From Symbiodinium natans (Eukaryota > Sar > Dinophyceae > Suessiales > Symbiodiniaceae): 64,000 bases of DNA. The stretch spans positions 1,065,450 to 1,129,449 of the forward strand of contig CAJNDS010000025.1 of the NCBI GenBank assembly GCA_905221605.1, read 5' to 3'. Every line of letters starts with the position of its first letter. Positions within the stretch are counted from its first letter, which is position 1. Shown one piece after another: positions 23,216 through 34,156 of this stretch. Under the pieces are notes generated by a model. That model saw only the letters and a list, made by a program, of their open reading frames with translations, had not been told where the DNA came from and did not search any database. A program made the position numbers and the translations under genes.

Positions 23216-23419
23216 CCGCGCATCATCGCCCTGCGATCACAACTCTTTACCGGTGACGCAGATGGCCTCCTTTCCGCCCCCACCCACTCCCCCCCTTACC
23301 CCCCTAACCCCCCCTACACCCTCTACCGCCCCCTTACCACCCCCGACCACCTACCCCCTACCGCCCCCTACCACCCCCTACCACTGTCTAGTTGTTTGCT
23401 GCCGTTTTCCGCATCTTTG

Positions 23420-23785
23420 CTGCGCGCCGAGTCCAGCAGCACCACAGTGGAATCTACCCAAGATCATGCGCAGACCACGGTACAGCAGCATAGGGGATTG
23501 GACGACGCAAGCACGTGGATTGCATCACGACTTCTCATTTCAAGTGCGTGCTAAGCTGTAGCAGCTTTTCTGTTGCCGCCGAAGCCGATTTCACTTCGAA
23601 TTTCGAGGAGGCCCTTGTCAATTGCTAGCGTTTGGTTTAAAGTTTGTGGTTTTCGCGCTTTGCTTTTTCATTCAGCGATGACAGGAACTTGTTGCTGCTC
23701 GGTGAGGACAGAGAGGCTTGGATGTTTTTCGCCTGTTGCAGCGTCTGCTTTGCTGGGCCTGTCAGGCAGAGCTCCGTGATGGGTA
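23420..23785 (+). repeat. Diverged dispersed repeat, copy 2
   Basis: Partner of 5620-5990, roughly 60-65% alike by eye. It lacks clear terminal repeats. Confidence 0.55.
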
Positions 23786-25671
23786 CTGAGGCGGGAACCT
23801 GTACGTCCTTTACGTCTCTTGTGATGTGTGCCTTCTTTCGTCACTACTGTCTACTCAGTCTACCCGGTTAGTATAGTATAGCCGACTAAACATACCGCAA
23901 TGCGATGTGGCGCGGGCTTTGGGTGTGATGTGAACTTCTTTGCATCAAAGCGAAAATCTCCTTGTTGTCCTCGACCCAACCAAGCACGAATGACGAAGCT
24001 AGCCTGTAACAAATCAAGGTCCTCATGTTGGCCTGGACAGCTCGCAGTAGTACTGCATTCCTCTCTGCACAGTCATCCCGGAAAGGGTCATGTTCCTGTC
24101 TTCGTGGTCTTCTGAGCTCCTCACCATTCTAAAGGATCGGCCCCAAACCCTAGCAATGGATGACCCTAAACCATAAGAGCAGGCTGGGAAGCCCTAACAG
24201 GAGCTGTGGGGCCTAGTGGTGTCAAGCCCTAGAAACTCTAAGAGGAGAATGTAGGTGGCAAGCCCTGGGCCCTAAAAGGAGATGCCAAAACTTCTAAAAG
24301 CTGCCGAACCCCCTAAACACCCTAAAGCCTAAGCCCCCCATACTTTAAACGAGTTCTTGGACGGTTTATCACAGAGCCTTTTTGTCACAGCTAAGCCTGA
24401 GGTTCACTAGTAGGGGCAGACTGCGGAGTTCTTGACGGAGTAGGTCTCAGACAGTATACTATAGCAGACAGTAGACTATAAAGCTTACTGTAACAGATTG
24501 CCGCGCATACTGAGAAACTGCAACGGGGACTTACACCAGGATATGATCGGGGACTGCGAGCGGGAATGCTTCTGGGCTTTGGTAGGTTTAGAGCAAGGAG
24601 GTACAGGCAGAGTCTCTCGGAAGAAAGAGTACAGAATCATAGAAGGGCTATCAATTGGGGTTTGGGGGGGAGCAGGTGTAACGGTGTAACTACGACGAAC
24701 TGCAAAAAATGGGGTTTGGCGGGGGGGGGGGGGGGGGGGGGGCGGGGGGGGGGGGGGGGGGGGGGGGGTGGGGGGAAGGTGTAACGGTGTAACTGCGACG
24801 AACTGAAAAATGAAAAGCCTGGTGATGTGACGTGCAGAAACACAAGTTTGCCCACCCCGATCCGTGCTTACTGCCGTATTTGCACGCTCAAGCATTAGAC
24901 CAGCGTGGAACCTCGTGTTTTGCCCTGAGACCACCAATTATGGACGCACTCGGCTCCAGCTGCTGCTGCAGACCGTATATCATTTCCTATATACTATAGG
25001 ATACTACATCCGAGAGTAGGCTATATATTGGTGTAGGCTAGCATACTGCCCCAAATTCAATGCAGCCAAGCATGAGGCGTCCGCAGACGGCATGCCTCTT
25101 CAGGCCACCTCCTTCGGGTTCAAGCATATTGCACGGTTGTATCTTGCAGTCTAGGTTGGGTGCATAAAGCGCCGCTCGGGTTCGCAGAATTCATCTGGGC
25201 CGTTGTTGCAAAACTCTCCCTTTTCGAAGGGCTTCGCTTAAGCATCTTCTTCATAAAGGTAGAGGCACACGAGCCTCGAACATCTACGGAAGCCAAGTGT
25301 TTAAGGTAACAGGTAGTTCTCTCAGGTGCCGTTCTCCGGCCCCGAGCACCCTTGTCACTGAAAGTCGACTTCATGTGAGAAGGTACTTTAGCCTGCCTTG
25401 GTATACAGTAGTAACAGGAGTATACACCAGCATCAAACTCCGTGAAGCAGCTGGGCAATATAGAGGCCTGTTGAAACGATGTCGCCGATGGCTTTCTGTT
25501 CACAGAAAATTGTCACCAGAAACACATTGGCAAGGCCATTGCAGGGCCACTGAAGCACAACTCTGTGATTGAATGTCTGGCGCTGCTCTTCACTCTGTGT
25601 TGTAGAAAGTTGAAAGGCTGACGACAACACGAAGATCGACAAGCAGGAGTGTCTTTCCAACATTTGCGAGT
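23786..25671. other. Region upstream of gene C
   Basis: Holds degenerate CCCTAAA-like words at 24145-24335, the poly-G tract and TA-rich words at 24450-24480 and 24965-25030. 5' exons of gene C would be expected here, but none was identified. Confidence 0.4.
24719..24776 (+). repeat. Poly-G tract flanked by direct repeats
   Basis: About 55 bases, almost only G. On both sides lies GGTGTAACGGTGTAACT, then CGACGAACTG, so the tract sits inside a duplicated 30-base sequence. The length is likely unreliable in assembly. Confidence 0.85.
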
Positions 25672-27084
25672 ATGCTTGCACACCTTTGGCCTCTGTTTTC
25701 GTCCATTGCGCAGGCTGATCCCGACCATGATGCTTTGCCGACTGGCTGGAACCTTATTCGTAAGCGATTGGATGTCTTCAAAATGCTCGAGGGTGGACAA
25801 GCAGGTGAAGCGCTACGTTTAGGCACCGAGATGCTGAAGAAGTTCGATGCGTCAGACATTCAGCCAAGTGAAATGGACCCCTGTGATCGCCAGCAGATGG
25901 TCAAGATTGTAAGCATTTGCAGTGATGCTTGCAAATCCCTCGGCAACCAGTTCCAGCGCAGGGCACTGTTGGAGCGTCTTCTGCAGATGCAGGAGTCGAC
26001 GATCAATGCCACTCTTCCAGATGAAGCAGTCCGCATCTTAGACACTCTGCAGCGTTTGGGCGACTGTTACCATCGGCTGGGCAACATCCAGAAGGTGGAG
26101 AAGGTAACGAAGCGGGCCATGGAGTTTTGCGAGACCCATTTCGGCCCCGATCACGTCCATTCCATCCCGACGATGAGGCTCCTTGCATCCATTCGCGATG
26201 ACTGGCCAGAGAAGAGGCGGCTCGCTGGACGATGCGTGGCGATTGCAGAGCAAGGCCTCGGCTCACAACATCAGGATCTCTGGCCCCACTTGCAGCTCTA
26301 TGGAATGGCATGTGTCGAGCTGGAGGATCTTGAGGAAAGCCAGGAGGTACTTGACCGGTGCTTGAAGATCCAGGAACAGCATTTTGTTTGCACCAACCGC
26401 CCTGAGATTGTACCCACTCTGTTCCATCTCGGCAGGGCATGGCTGGGCCTTAGAGACTTCCAGCAATCAAAGGAGGTCTTGGAGCGATGCTTGAGGATTC
26501 AGAAGCTATGTAGCTTGAAGAGCCCGAACCAGGAGGAGGTCTCTGACCAGGAGCTCACCTTCGCATTACAAGGTGGCACTCTCGTTTATCTTGGCATCGC
26601 CTTGGAAAGTTTGGGAAACAAAACAGAGAGCAGCCGCTCTCTAGACCGTGCTATGAAAATCTTCGAGGAGCACTCCAAAGCGGCCTCGCGCCCGCTCGAA
26701 CTCGCGCGAGCCCTCGTGAACAACGGATGTCTATGCAATCATCTTGGTATGCACAAGCGAGCGAAGGAGCTGACGGAGCTTGCGCTGCAGCTGTTTCGTG
26801 AGCACAGGCCCAACGATCCTGATGTGAAAAAAGCACTGCAGATTCTGGCGGAGTCGGAGAACCAGCAGTACCATGAGGAGCTCCGGGAGCAGCTAAAACG
26901 CCACCAAGAGCTCAAGTTCTTGGAGCAAATAGAGAGCCAATTGGATACCCCTGCAATTCCAGTTCATGAAAAAGTTCCTGATGACGCAGAGGCCCGGGTC
27001 CTCGGTCGGGATGGGCATTCTCATTCCGGTGCGTTCTCCTCGGCATCCTCCATGTCTTTGGGGTTGCTCCGTCAAGTGCTTTAA
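25672..27084 (+). CDS. TPR protein without visible TIR domain (gene C)
   Basis: A 470-residue frame from ATG 25672 to TAA 27084. Canonical TPR helices recur, for example ILDTLQRLGDCYHRLGN, VPTLFHLGRAWLGLRDFQQSKEVLERCLRI and LARALVNNGCLCNHLGMHKRAKEL; about seven repeats are recognisable, more diverged than in gene A. Residues about 385-420 are rich in Glu, Gln and Lys and look helical or coiled coil. The last 40 residues are Ser- and Gly-rich. A good acceptor, CATTGCGCAG|GCTGATC, ends at 25713, so the true exon may begin at 25714 and lack the first 14 residues; upstream exons were not identified. It lies between two TIR-TPR genes on the same strand and is most likely a third paralog of the family. 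No TIR motif was recognised in the 4.6 kb before it. Confidence 0.78.
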   Translation: MLAHLWPLFSSIAQADPDHDALPTGWNLIRKRLDVFKMLEGGQAGEALRLGTEMLKKFDASDIQPSEMDPCDRQQMVKIVSICSDACKSLGNQFQRRALLERLLQMQESTINATLPDEAVRILDTLQRLGDCYHRLGNIQKVEKVTKRAMEFCETHFGPDHVHSIPTMRLLASIRDDWPEKRRLAGRCVAIAEQGLGSQHQDLWPHLQLYGMACVELEDLEESQEVLDRCLKIQEQHFVCTNRPEIVPTLFHLGRAWLGLRDFQQSKEVLERCLRIQKLCSLKSPNQEEVSDQELTFALQGGTLVYLGIALESLGNKTESSRSLDRAMKIFEEHSKAASRPLELARALVNNGCLCNHLGMHKRAKELTELALQLFREHRPNDPDVKKALQILAESENQQYHEELREQLKRHQELKFLEQIESQLDTPAIPVHEKVPDDAEARVLGRDGHSHSGAFSSASSMSLGLLRQVL

Positions 27085-27509
27085 GGTGTCCTCAACATTA
27101 AGGGAATGTCCAGATGATCTTTGGTGCCTAAGCCGGCGGGCATCGTTGTAATTCGTTCCCAGCTGGCGTCCGGGTAACGTAGTGCTCGGATGAGTTGAAC
27201 CTTTTCATGTTCGGAGGCTTCGTTTTCTCCAAGACCACACACGCCCACGTTTGCGATGATTCTCCCTCTGGCTTCCACTTGTTGACCGCTACGTGTGTAT
27301 TGTATACGGCTACACTATACACAACTCGAAACTGCTGTGCTTCCCCAATCTTTGTGCTTCCTGCACGAAGACTCTTTGTGTCAGTATGGCACTTTTGAAT
27401 TCAATCGCCAAGCAATGCTGTGGAAGTTGGTGAGTTTTTGGAGGAGGGTACCATATAAGAAAGGACATACATGTATAAATACAGAAGTAGCTAGGTGCAG
27501 CTAGGTACA
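27085..27509. other. 3' flank of gene C
   Basis: No coding or repeat signal recognised before the 37-bp minisatellite. Confidence 0.4.
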
Positions 27510-28762
27510 TGTGTCTACAGCTTTGACGACGAGCTCGGACTTGTCTGCAGCTTTTGACCAAATAGCTCGCGCCAGACTTGTCTGCAGCTTTTGACCGAGT
27601 AGCTGGCGCCAGACTTGTCTGCAGCTCTTGACCAAATTGCTCGCACCAGACTTGTCTGCAAGCTTTTGACAAAATAGCTAGCTCTTGACCAATAGCTCAC
27701 GCCAGACTTCTCGCGCCAGACTTGTCTGCAGCTCAAGTAGGTCGCGACAGACTTGCCTGCAGCTCTTGACAAATTAGCTCGCGCCAGACTTGTCTGCAGC
27801 TTTTGACCAACTAGCTCGCGCCAGACTTGTCCGCAACGTTTGACCTAGTAGCTCGCGCCAGACTGTTTGCAGCGTTTGACTCTCCCACCAGACTTGTTTG
27901 CAGCTCTTGACCAAACAGCTTGCGCCAGACTTGTCTGCCGCTTTTGACCAAATTGCTTGCGCCATACTTGTCGGCATCTCTTGTCCAAATAGCTCGCGCC
28001 GGACTGGTTTGCAGCTCTTGACCAAATAACTCGCGCCACACTTGTCCGCAACGTTTGACCTAGTAGCTCGCGCCAGACTTGTCTGCAGCTCTTGAAAAAA
28101 TAGCTCGCGCCAGACTTGTCTGCAGCTTTTGACCAACTAGCTCGCGCCAGACTTGTCTGCGGCTTTTGACCAAGTAGCTCGTGCCAGACTTGTCTGCAGC
28201 TTTTGACCAAAATAGCTCGCCGCAGACGTGCTCGCGCCAGACTTATCTCCGGCTCTTGACCAAATAGCTCGCGCCAGACCTGTTTGCAGCTTGACCAAGC
28301 AGCTGGCGCCCGACTTGTTTGCTTTTTACCACCTAGCTCGCGCCAGACTTGTCTGCAGCGTTTGACCAAATAGCTCGCACCGGACTTTTCTGCAGCTTTG
28401 GACGCCAGACTTGTCTGCAGCTCTTGACCAAACAGCTCGCGCCAGACTTGTCTGCAGCTCTTGACTGAATAGCTCCCGCCAGACTTGTCTGCAGCTCTTG
28501 ACCAAATAGCTCGCGCCAGACTTGTTTGCAGCTCTTGACCAAATAGTTGGCGCTAGATTTGTCTGCAGCTGTTGACCAAAGAGCTCGCGCCAGATTTGTC
28601 TGCAGCTCTTGACCAAATAGCTCGCGCCAGACTTGTCTGCAGCTCTTGACCAAATCGTTGGCGCTAGATTTGTCTGCAGCTCTTGACCAAAGAGCTCGCG
28701 CCAGATTTGTCTGCAGCTCTTGACCAAATTGCTCGCGCCAGACTTGTCTGCAGCTCTTGATT
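27510..28762. repeat. 37-bp minisatellite (about 33 copies)
   Basis: Consensus GACCAAATAGCTCGCGCC then AGACTTGTCTGCAGCTCTT. The period is 37 bp, so three units make a 37-residue pseudo-peptide in every minus frame, giving spurious ORFs of up to 174 residues. The first 18 bases equal one arm of a palindrome that recurs in the 9.6-16 kb repeat region. It lies between TPR genes C and B. Confidence 0.92.
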
Positions 28763-28794
28763 GTCCGAGTCAGTCCAGGGGGATACTCCCCCTG

Positions 28795-29030
28795 CACTGC
28801 ACTATACTATACTATAGTATTCTTTACAAAACAACAGTATACTGTAGTATGCTATAGTATACTACAATATACTCTTGTAGTGTGCTATGGTATACGAAAG
28901 TAAATTATATTAAAGATAACCGACAGTGTAGCATATCATACCATTATATACTACACCATAGTACGCAGCAAATCATAGTAACACGATCATATACTATAGC
29001 ATAGTATGCTATAGTATAGCATACTAGAAA
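28795..29030. repeat. TA-rich TATACTATAG low-complexity stretch
   Basis: Short palindromic TATACTATAG-like words alternate for about 235 bases, sharply different in composition from the GC-rich minisatellite on its left and the gene on its right. No coding potential seen. Confidence 0.7.
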
Positions 29031-29211
29031 GTCGCCTGGATGTTTGGCCAGAACCAGAAAGTGAGTTGAAGGGGCCCTCACCAAGTTCACTTGGTAGTTG
29101 GAGGGGCGGAGTGACATATGCTGTGTGTTTTTTCTACAGGAAGCAGTTTTTCTGGGTGCTCCCCATCAGTTTTGTTTGTGTTGCGAGTGGTCCCTGCCAA
29201 ATTCCTTGCAG

Positions 29212-32200
29212 GCCGGCGAAAACCAGGATGGTGCTCTGGACGACGGCTGTGCCTGCAACGAGCTCGGTTGGCGGCTGCTACGTGAGGGGAAGAGCCGTGA
29301 TGCGATCGCAGCCTTCAGCCGCGCCTTGGAGTTTGACGTCAAGGATGTGACGGCCTACAACAACCGTGGAATTGCTCATGAACTTGCACATATGACAGCG
29401 GCTGCCAAGGAAGACTTTGAGAAGGCAGGGCAGTTGGCAAAAGGCGATGCTGACTTGCTGGCGAAGCTCGAGCTGGCTCGCAAGTGGAAGCCTGTGGGCT
29501 GGAAAAGCCGTGGAGAAACCAAGGCGAAAACGAGAGCTGCAGACGCGGATTTCCTGCTCTCGTTTGCAACCCCCAACACTGACACGAACAACGTTCTCCT
29601 CCGCATCCTGAGCAAGGTAGTCTTGTTCAATGGTGGTCTGCGTCGCTCGATGGCAGCATGATTCACGCCATGATTGGGTGTGTCAGGGTTTCTGCACAAA
29701 AGAGCTGTCATTGTAGCAGTGTCCACATCAACCTCAGTGGGCAGCGCTTGCTAGGAATTCCCAGAACCCAGAACCCCGACAGAAACCCGGAATAAAAGAT
29801 CAAGGCTAGCCCATCAGGCCTTAGGAAGCTCTTCGAACGTGGGGCAAAGGTCCCGTGACCTTCTGTCACGACCGCTCCCTCGGCATGGGCGTGCACATCG
29901 TGGATGGCGTGCATCAGGGTCGAACGGACCCCGAGTTTCTCGGAGATTCTTGAGGCAAGTGTCGACGCATGTCTTCCACATAAGGTAGGGGTCGGAATCA
30001 TTGCTAATAATTTTCCCTTGTGGTCTCTTTATAGCTATGCTCTAACAACCCCCCAAACAAGCCTCCTCTAATTATTCTACCCTAAACCCTAAATGTGTGT
30101 TTGTCCATCTGGTGTTGATCTTCCAAGCCGATTTGAAACTGAAGCCGATTTGGGTCTAGGGTTTAGGGTTTGGGGTTTGGGGTTTAGGGTTTAGGGTTTA
30201 GAGTTTAGGGTTTCGCGCCCATCCCCACCCCAAGATTTCCGGCAGCCAACAAAGGAGCTGTCACCCCAATACATCTGAACGCCTTAAGGAGCTTCAGTTG
30301 AGGTCTAGGGAAGCCCTCGAAACCACTGACAATCGGCGTAGGATCGAAAAAGTGGAGCTTCCTCGCTTCGAGGGAGTGTCCAAGCAGACAACTGGGGGCC
30401 TAATTGGACATCCTCAAGCGCATTCCTTTTCCTAAAGCTGCGTTCAGATCCCTTCGTTCCAGCCGCCCGGCCCTGCGCCCTTTGCGTCATGTGAAGGCCT
30501 AGGTTCGCCTAGGTTATTCTTGGAGATCTTCTGCAATTCAGTGAGGGGAAGAGCCTCAACATCCCAAAACTTGAGGGCCTCCCCCCCAAACACCAACTTC
30601 TGGAGCTTTTGACTGCTTTAGCTGAATCTACGGCCCGTTTCAGTTTATACTTTTCGTTTTGCCGTCCTGCAAAAGCCCCAAAAGACCCCCCCATCCCCCA
30701 CCGCCCGAGCCATGGGCACCGAACCCAGGCGTGCACAAATAGATGCCGGATAGATGCCTGGTTATGGGCAGCCTTTAGAGTTCTCGGCGCGTGCTCTCGC
30801 GCGATGATGTTTCCGTTTGCTGAAACTCGTGGTTTGGACCGATTTCCAGGTTGGCCAAAACCTCGTGGTTTAGGGCGGCTTCCAGGACGCAATCGGTGAC
30901 CATCTGGCACGATCGCTGTTGCCACTTGCTACAACTCGTGATTTCGAATGATTGGTCGCAGTTGACAAATCCGATTTCCTCGCCGTATGCTCAAGCTAGA
31001 TTTTTGAACACGACTCCAGGTCGCGATCAATGACCCTTTCGTAGCTGTGGTAGAAGAAAAGGGGGGGGGGGGGAGACATACGGAACAAGAGTCAAACTCG
31101 AACCCACAGCCCAGGAATTCCAACATTGAAGAAATTCACTGTTCCGCTGTATCCTGGTTAATGCCCTAAGCCCTAAACCCTAAACCCGAGGTTTGACAAC
31201 CTGGACCACGACCAGAAGCCTAGCGAGTTTCCCAAGTGGTTTCAAGAGTACTCGAAGGCAGCTGAAGAGACGAAACATGGCATCCTCATCCTTCAGCTGA
31301 CGCATGACTACCTGAAGCGGCAGGCTCAGTTTATGGGGTTGCCCGTTGTCGTCGAGGGGGTACCATGGTATCTCATACTATGCTAGATGTTCTCTGTTTA
31401 AACACCAGTGTACCATCAACCAGCTCATGTACTTTCTGTATTTCACAAAACGCGGCTGTTACAACTCGGCTTGACAACTCAGAGGGACAGGAGACAGGAG
31501 ACAGGACAGGAAAGATCTAAAAAAGCAAGACGGGAGAAATAGCAGCTGGCAGCCACTGGACGCTCAGGCCTGCGAGTGCACCGAATATGGCGGCTAGTGG
31601 AGGTCGCAGGCGCGTGCACCCAAGAAGAAGCGGCCAGGGGGAGGCTCAGGTCTGCAAGTGCACCCTGCACCTGTGGGCTTGTAAGAAGCAGCTCGCGGGG
31701 GAGAGCCCTTGGTTTGGCTTAGCACTTGGCCTGGCATGGATGCTCTGGTAAACGGAATCTCCATGAATCTCCCGCCCCTCAACTTTCGACAAAACCTGCT
31801 ACTGTGGTTCTAATCACATGAAGTGGAGACAACCCTGCCGCTGCTGCAGAGACTACTAAACGATGAGCCCAAGTCCCTGAAGTCCCCAACCCTTGGAATT
31901 GTAAGACCCCCCAAACCCCATTAACTGAGCTGGAGACTTTGAGACTGCACTGTGGATTCCCCCAACTTTCCAGCCTACAGTGGAAATCATGTTGATTTTT
32001 GGACAGGGTGCTCGAAGCAACAGTAATTTCACAGGTAGTCTTACATGGAGAGGTTTTGCGACGGCGCAAGAGACTTTGTGCGAGAGCGAGCTGAGGTCAA
32101 AAGCCTGTCGCTGGGAGTTTGGCTACCTACGAAGGCCCGAGCTGATGCATGTTGTGGTATGGGACCACCCGCCGCGCATCGTGCGCTGGCAGCAGCTGGT

Positions 32201-33701
32201 GACAGATGTGACGCTGTGCAAGCAAGTGTGCATGCCAAAGTACGATCACAAGAAAGAGTTCGGTCAATTGTGGCAAGCAATCGAGAAGGAAGTGCCAGCC
32301 GACCGAAAAGCTGCCCTCAGTTCCGCGATCGAGCTTTTCTTCACCGTAATGAGGCTCGAGAATCTAGCTTCCCTGGTGCGTGAACAGGAGCATCAAGCCT
32401 GGTGCGAGCTGCCTTTCCGAGAATTAGCTCACGTGCTGGCATCCACTGAAAGTACGCTTGCCTTGGGCACAGGTTGCCCCCTTGTGCATGTCTTGCTTGA
32501 GACTGGGCAGCTCCAGAGAGCGCAGGGGTTGGGGGGCGAGCTTCTGCGTGAATTCGACGTGGATGAAGAGGAAGGGTCGGAAGAGCTGGTCCGGATGCAG
32601 CGCTTTATGGGCAAAGCTCGTGGAGCCCTTGGCGAGCACCTCCAGCAGAAGGAGATTTTGGAGAGATGCGTACAGATGCAGGAGAGGAGGTTCGGAGTCG
32701 ATCATCCCAAAGTCCTGACTTCTCTGAATGACCTTGCCAATGCACATGGCCATCTTGGAAATCATGCCAAGCAGCTTGAGCTGCTGGAGCGAGCCTTGAA
32801 GATTTCTGAGACCCACCTCGACCCGAGCAGCACAGATCATCTTGAGGTCCTCAACAATCTCGCCCAAGCACATGGTAATCGTGGCGACATCCAACAAGAG
32901 AGGGAGCTCTTAGAACGCGGCATCCGCCTTGCAGAGCAGGATCCAGAAGGGCAGAGTAGCCAGCTGCCCAAGTTGTTGACGAGCTTGGCCCTCAACCGAG
33001 GAAAGCTTGGAGATCTGCAGGGGAAGAAGGAATTGCTCCAGCAGGGGTTACACCTCCAGGAAAAGCGACTCGGCCAAAACCACCCAGACTTGATAGTTGT
33101 CCTGCCGAAGCTTGCTCGTGCAACTCACCAGACTGGCGATCGCGACCAGTGCAGGGAGTTGCTCAGGAGGTGCCTTCGAATCACAGAGATGCACTTTGGC
33201 GTCGAGCATCGCAATGTGGGCACCGTTCTGGATGACCTCTCGAAGATTTGGGGTGAGCTTGGCGACGCCCAAGAGAAGAAGGAGATGCTCTTGAGAGCAT
33301 TGAGCATCTATCAGGCTCATTCTGATCACGTCAATGTCGGGAGAACCTTGGTCAATCTGGGAGCTGCTTGGGCGTCGCTTGGTGACTGGCACCAGATGAA
33401 GCAAGTGACCCAGCAGGGGATGGAGGTTCTGCAACAGCACCTGGGGCCCACGGATCCAAAGGTGGCTTTCGCCATAAGCAACTTGGGGGCGGCATGCCTA
33501 GTTTTGGGCGACTACTCCAAGAGCAAGGAGCTTCTTGAGCGAGCTCTGGAAATCTCGGAAGGCAGCCAGGCGCAGGAACCTCATCTGCCAGCCCTACGGC
33601 AGATGTTCCACAACGCCTGCCTGGCTCTCGAAGACAGCACCTTGGTTGCCGTTGGGCCGTTCGGGGGCCTGATGTACACATCTTCGAGCTGCACAGCGTA
33701 G
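29212..33701 (+). CDS. TPR-TIR-TPR protein, four predicted exons (gene B)
   Basis: Predicted exons: 29212-29616, 29825-29934, 31191-31328 and 32096-33701 (TAG). Phases agree at all three joins. Exon 1 follows the acceptor CCTTGCAG and encodes a TPR hairpin (ELGWRLLREGKSRDAI, YNNRGIAHEL), a basic linker, then DFLLSFATP, the first TIR-like strand. Exon 2 gives VTFCHDRSLGMGVHIVDG, exon 3 EFPKWFQEYSKA and ETKHGILILQLTHDYL, and exon 4 begins SKACRWEFGYL with the presumed catalytic Glu at 32115-32117. Exon 4 continues without a break through EHQAWCELP into about eight TPRs of 40-45 residues (LNDLANAHGHLGNHAKQLELLERAL and similar) and a short hydrophobic tail. Unlike gene A, TIR and TPR parts are fused in one exon, which proves the architecture. 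A longer frame starts at ATG 29098; the true 5' end is unknown. The motif NNRGIA and the TIR core are more than half identical to gene A. Confidence 0.72.
29617..29824 (+). other. Predicted 208-bp intron, gene B
   Basis: Donor AGCAAG|GTAGTC and acceptor GCCTTAG|GAAG. The splice joins ILSK to EALRTWGKGPVTF, in line with gene A (TIRPWASKGRVTF). Gene A has no intron at this point. Confidence 0.65.
29935..31190 (+). other. Predicted 1,256-bp intron with telomere-like tracts, gene B
   Basis: Donor CCCCGA|GTTTCTC and acceptor AACCCGAG|GTTTGAC; the join gives DPEFDNLDHDQ, matching DPKFADLDE in gene A. The intron carries telomere-like runs at 30156-30211 and 31163-31188; the latter forms the 3' end of the intron itself. 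A G-run of 14 lies at about 31061-31074. Gene A lacks this intron. Confidence 0.6.
31329..32095 (+). other. Predicted 767-bp intron, gene B
   Basis: Donor GCTCA|GTTTATG and acceptor GCTGAG|GTCAAAA. The position and phase are identical to the 86-bp intron 18094-18179 of gene A. The open frame that begins at 31980 is intronic up to 32095. Confidence 0.7.
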
Positions 33702-33905
33702 ACCTTTCATTCTTTGTCATTCTCATACGTCATCCTTTTTACAAGAGCAAGACAAACTTCTAGAAGATGTTTTTGTTAGTCCCTTGAATCTAAGGCCCTT
33801 CATACCCTGCAGCTCTTGCCAGGCAATCTTCGACCCCAGTGCCAGCCGGAGCCAGGGGAGCTGAAGGTAGCCAGAGAGACGGCGCCAGAGGCCAGAAGCG
33901 GGGGT

Positions 33906-33985
33906 GGTTAGGGTTCAGGGTTGAGGGTTTAGGGTTTAGGGTTTGGATTTAGGGTTTAGGATTTAGAGTTGAGGTTTAGGGAAGG
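33906..33985 (+). repeat. Interstitial telomere-like tract, degenerate
   Basis: GGGTTTAGGGTTTAGGG with variants GGTTCAGGG, GGTTGAGGG and GGATTTAGAG, 200 bases after the stop of gene B. Confidence 0.85.
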
Positions 33986-34156
33986 GTTTTTTCTGACAGG
34001 CCCCCTTGCTTCGAGGCTTCTCTAGATGAGAAGGAGTATTGCTTACCAGGGTGACTCGAAAAAGGTACCCTTTACCCTTTTTCGGAGCAAAGACGCACTT
34101 TGGAATTCAATACGGCTCAATAACAATGGCTGGACCGGGCCTGGTGCTTTGAAGAT

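Noticed and set aside
27510-28797. Minus-strand frames of 120-174 codons
   Set aside because: They follow the 37-bp repeat period and exist in several frames at once.
29825-29990. Frameshift or stop in the TIR domain of gene B (TGA after EFLGDS)
   Set aside because: Placing the donor at CCCCGA|GTTT (29934/29935) joins in frame to the exon at 31191 and matches gene A, so no frameshift is needed.
31070-31150. tRNA-like T-arm on the minus strand (GGGTTCGAGTTTGA)
   Set aside because: The T stem does not pair, the D arm is missing, and the span between possible acceptor ends is only about 64 nt.
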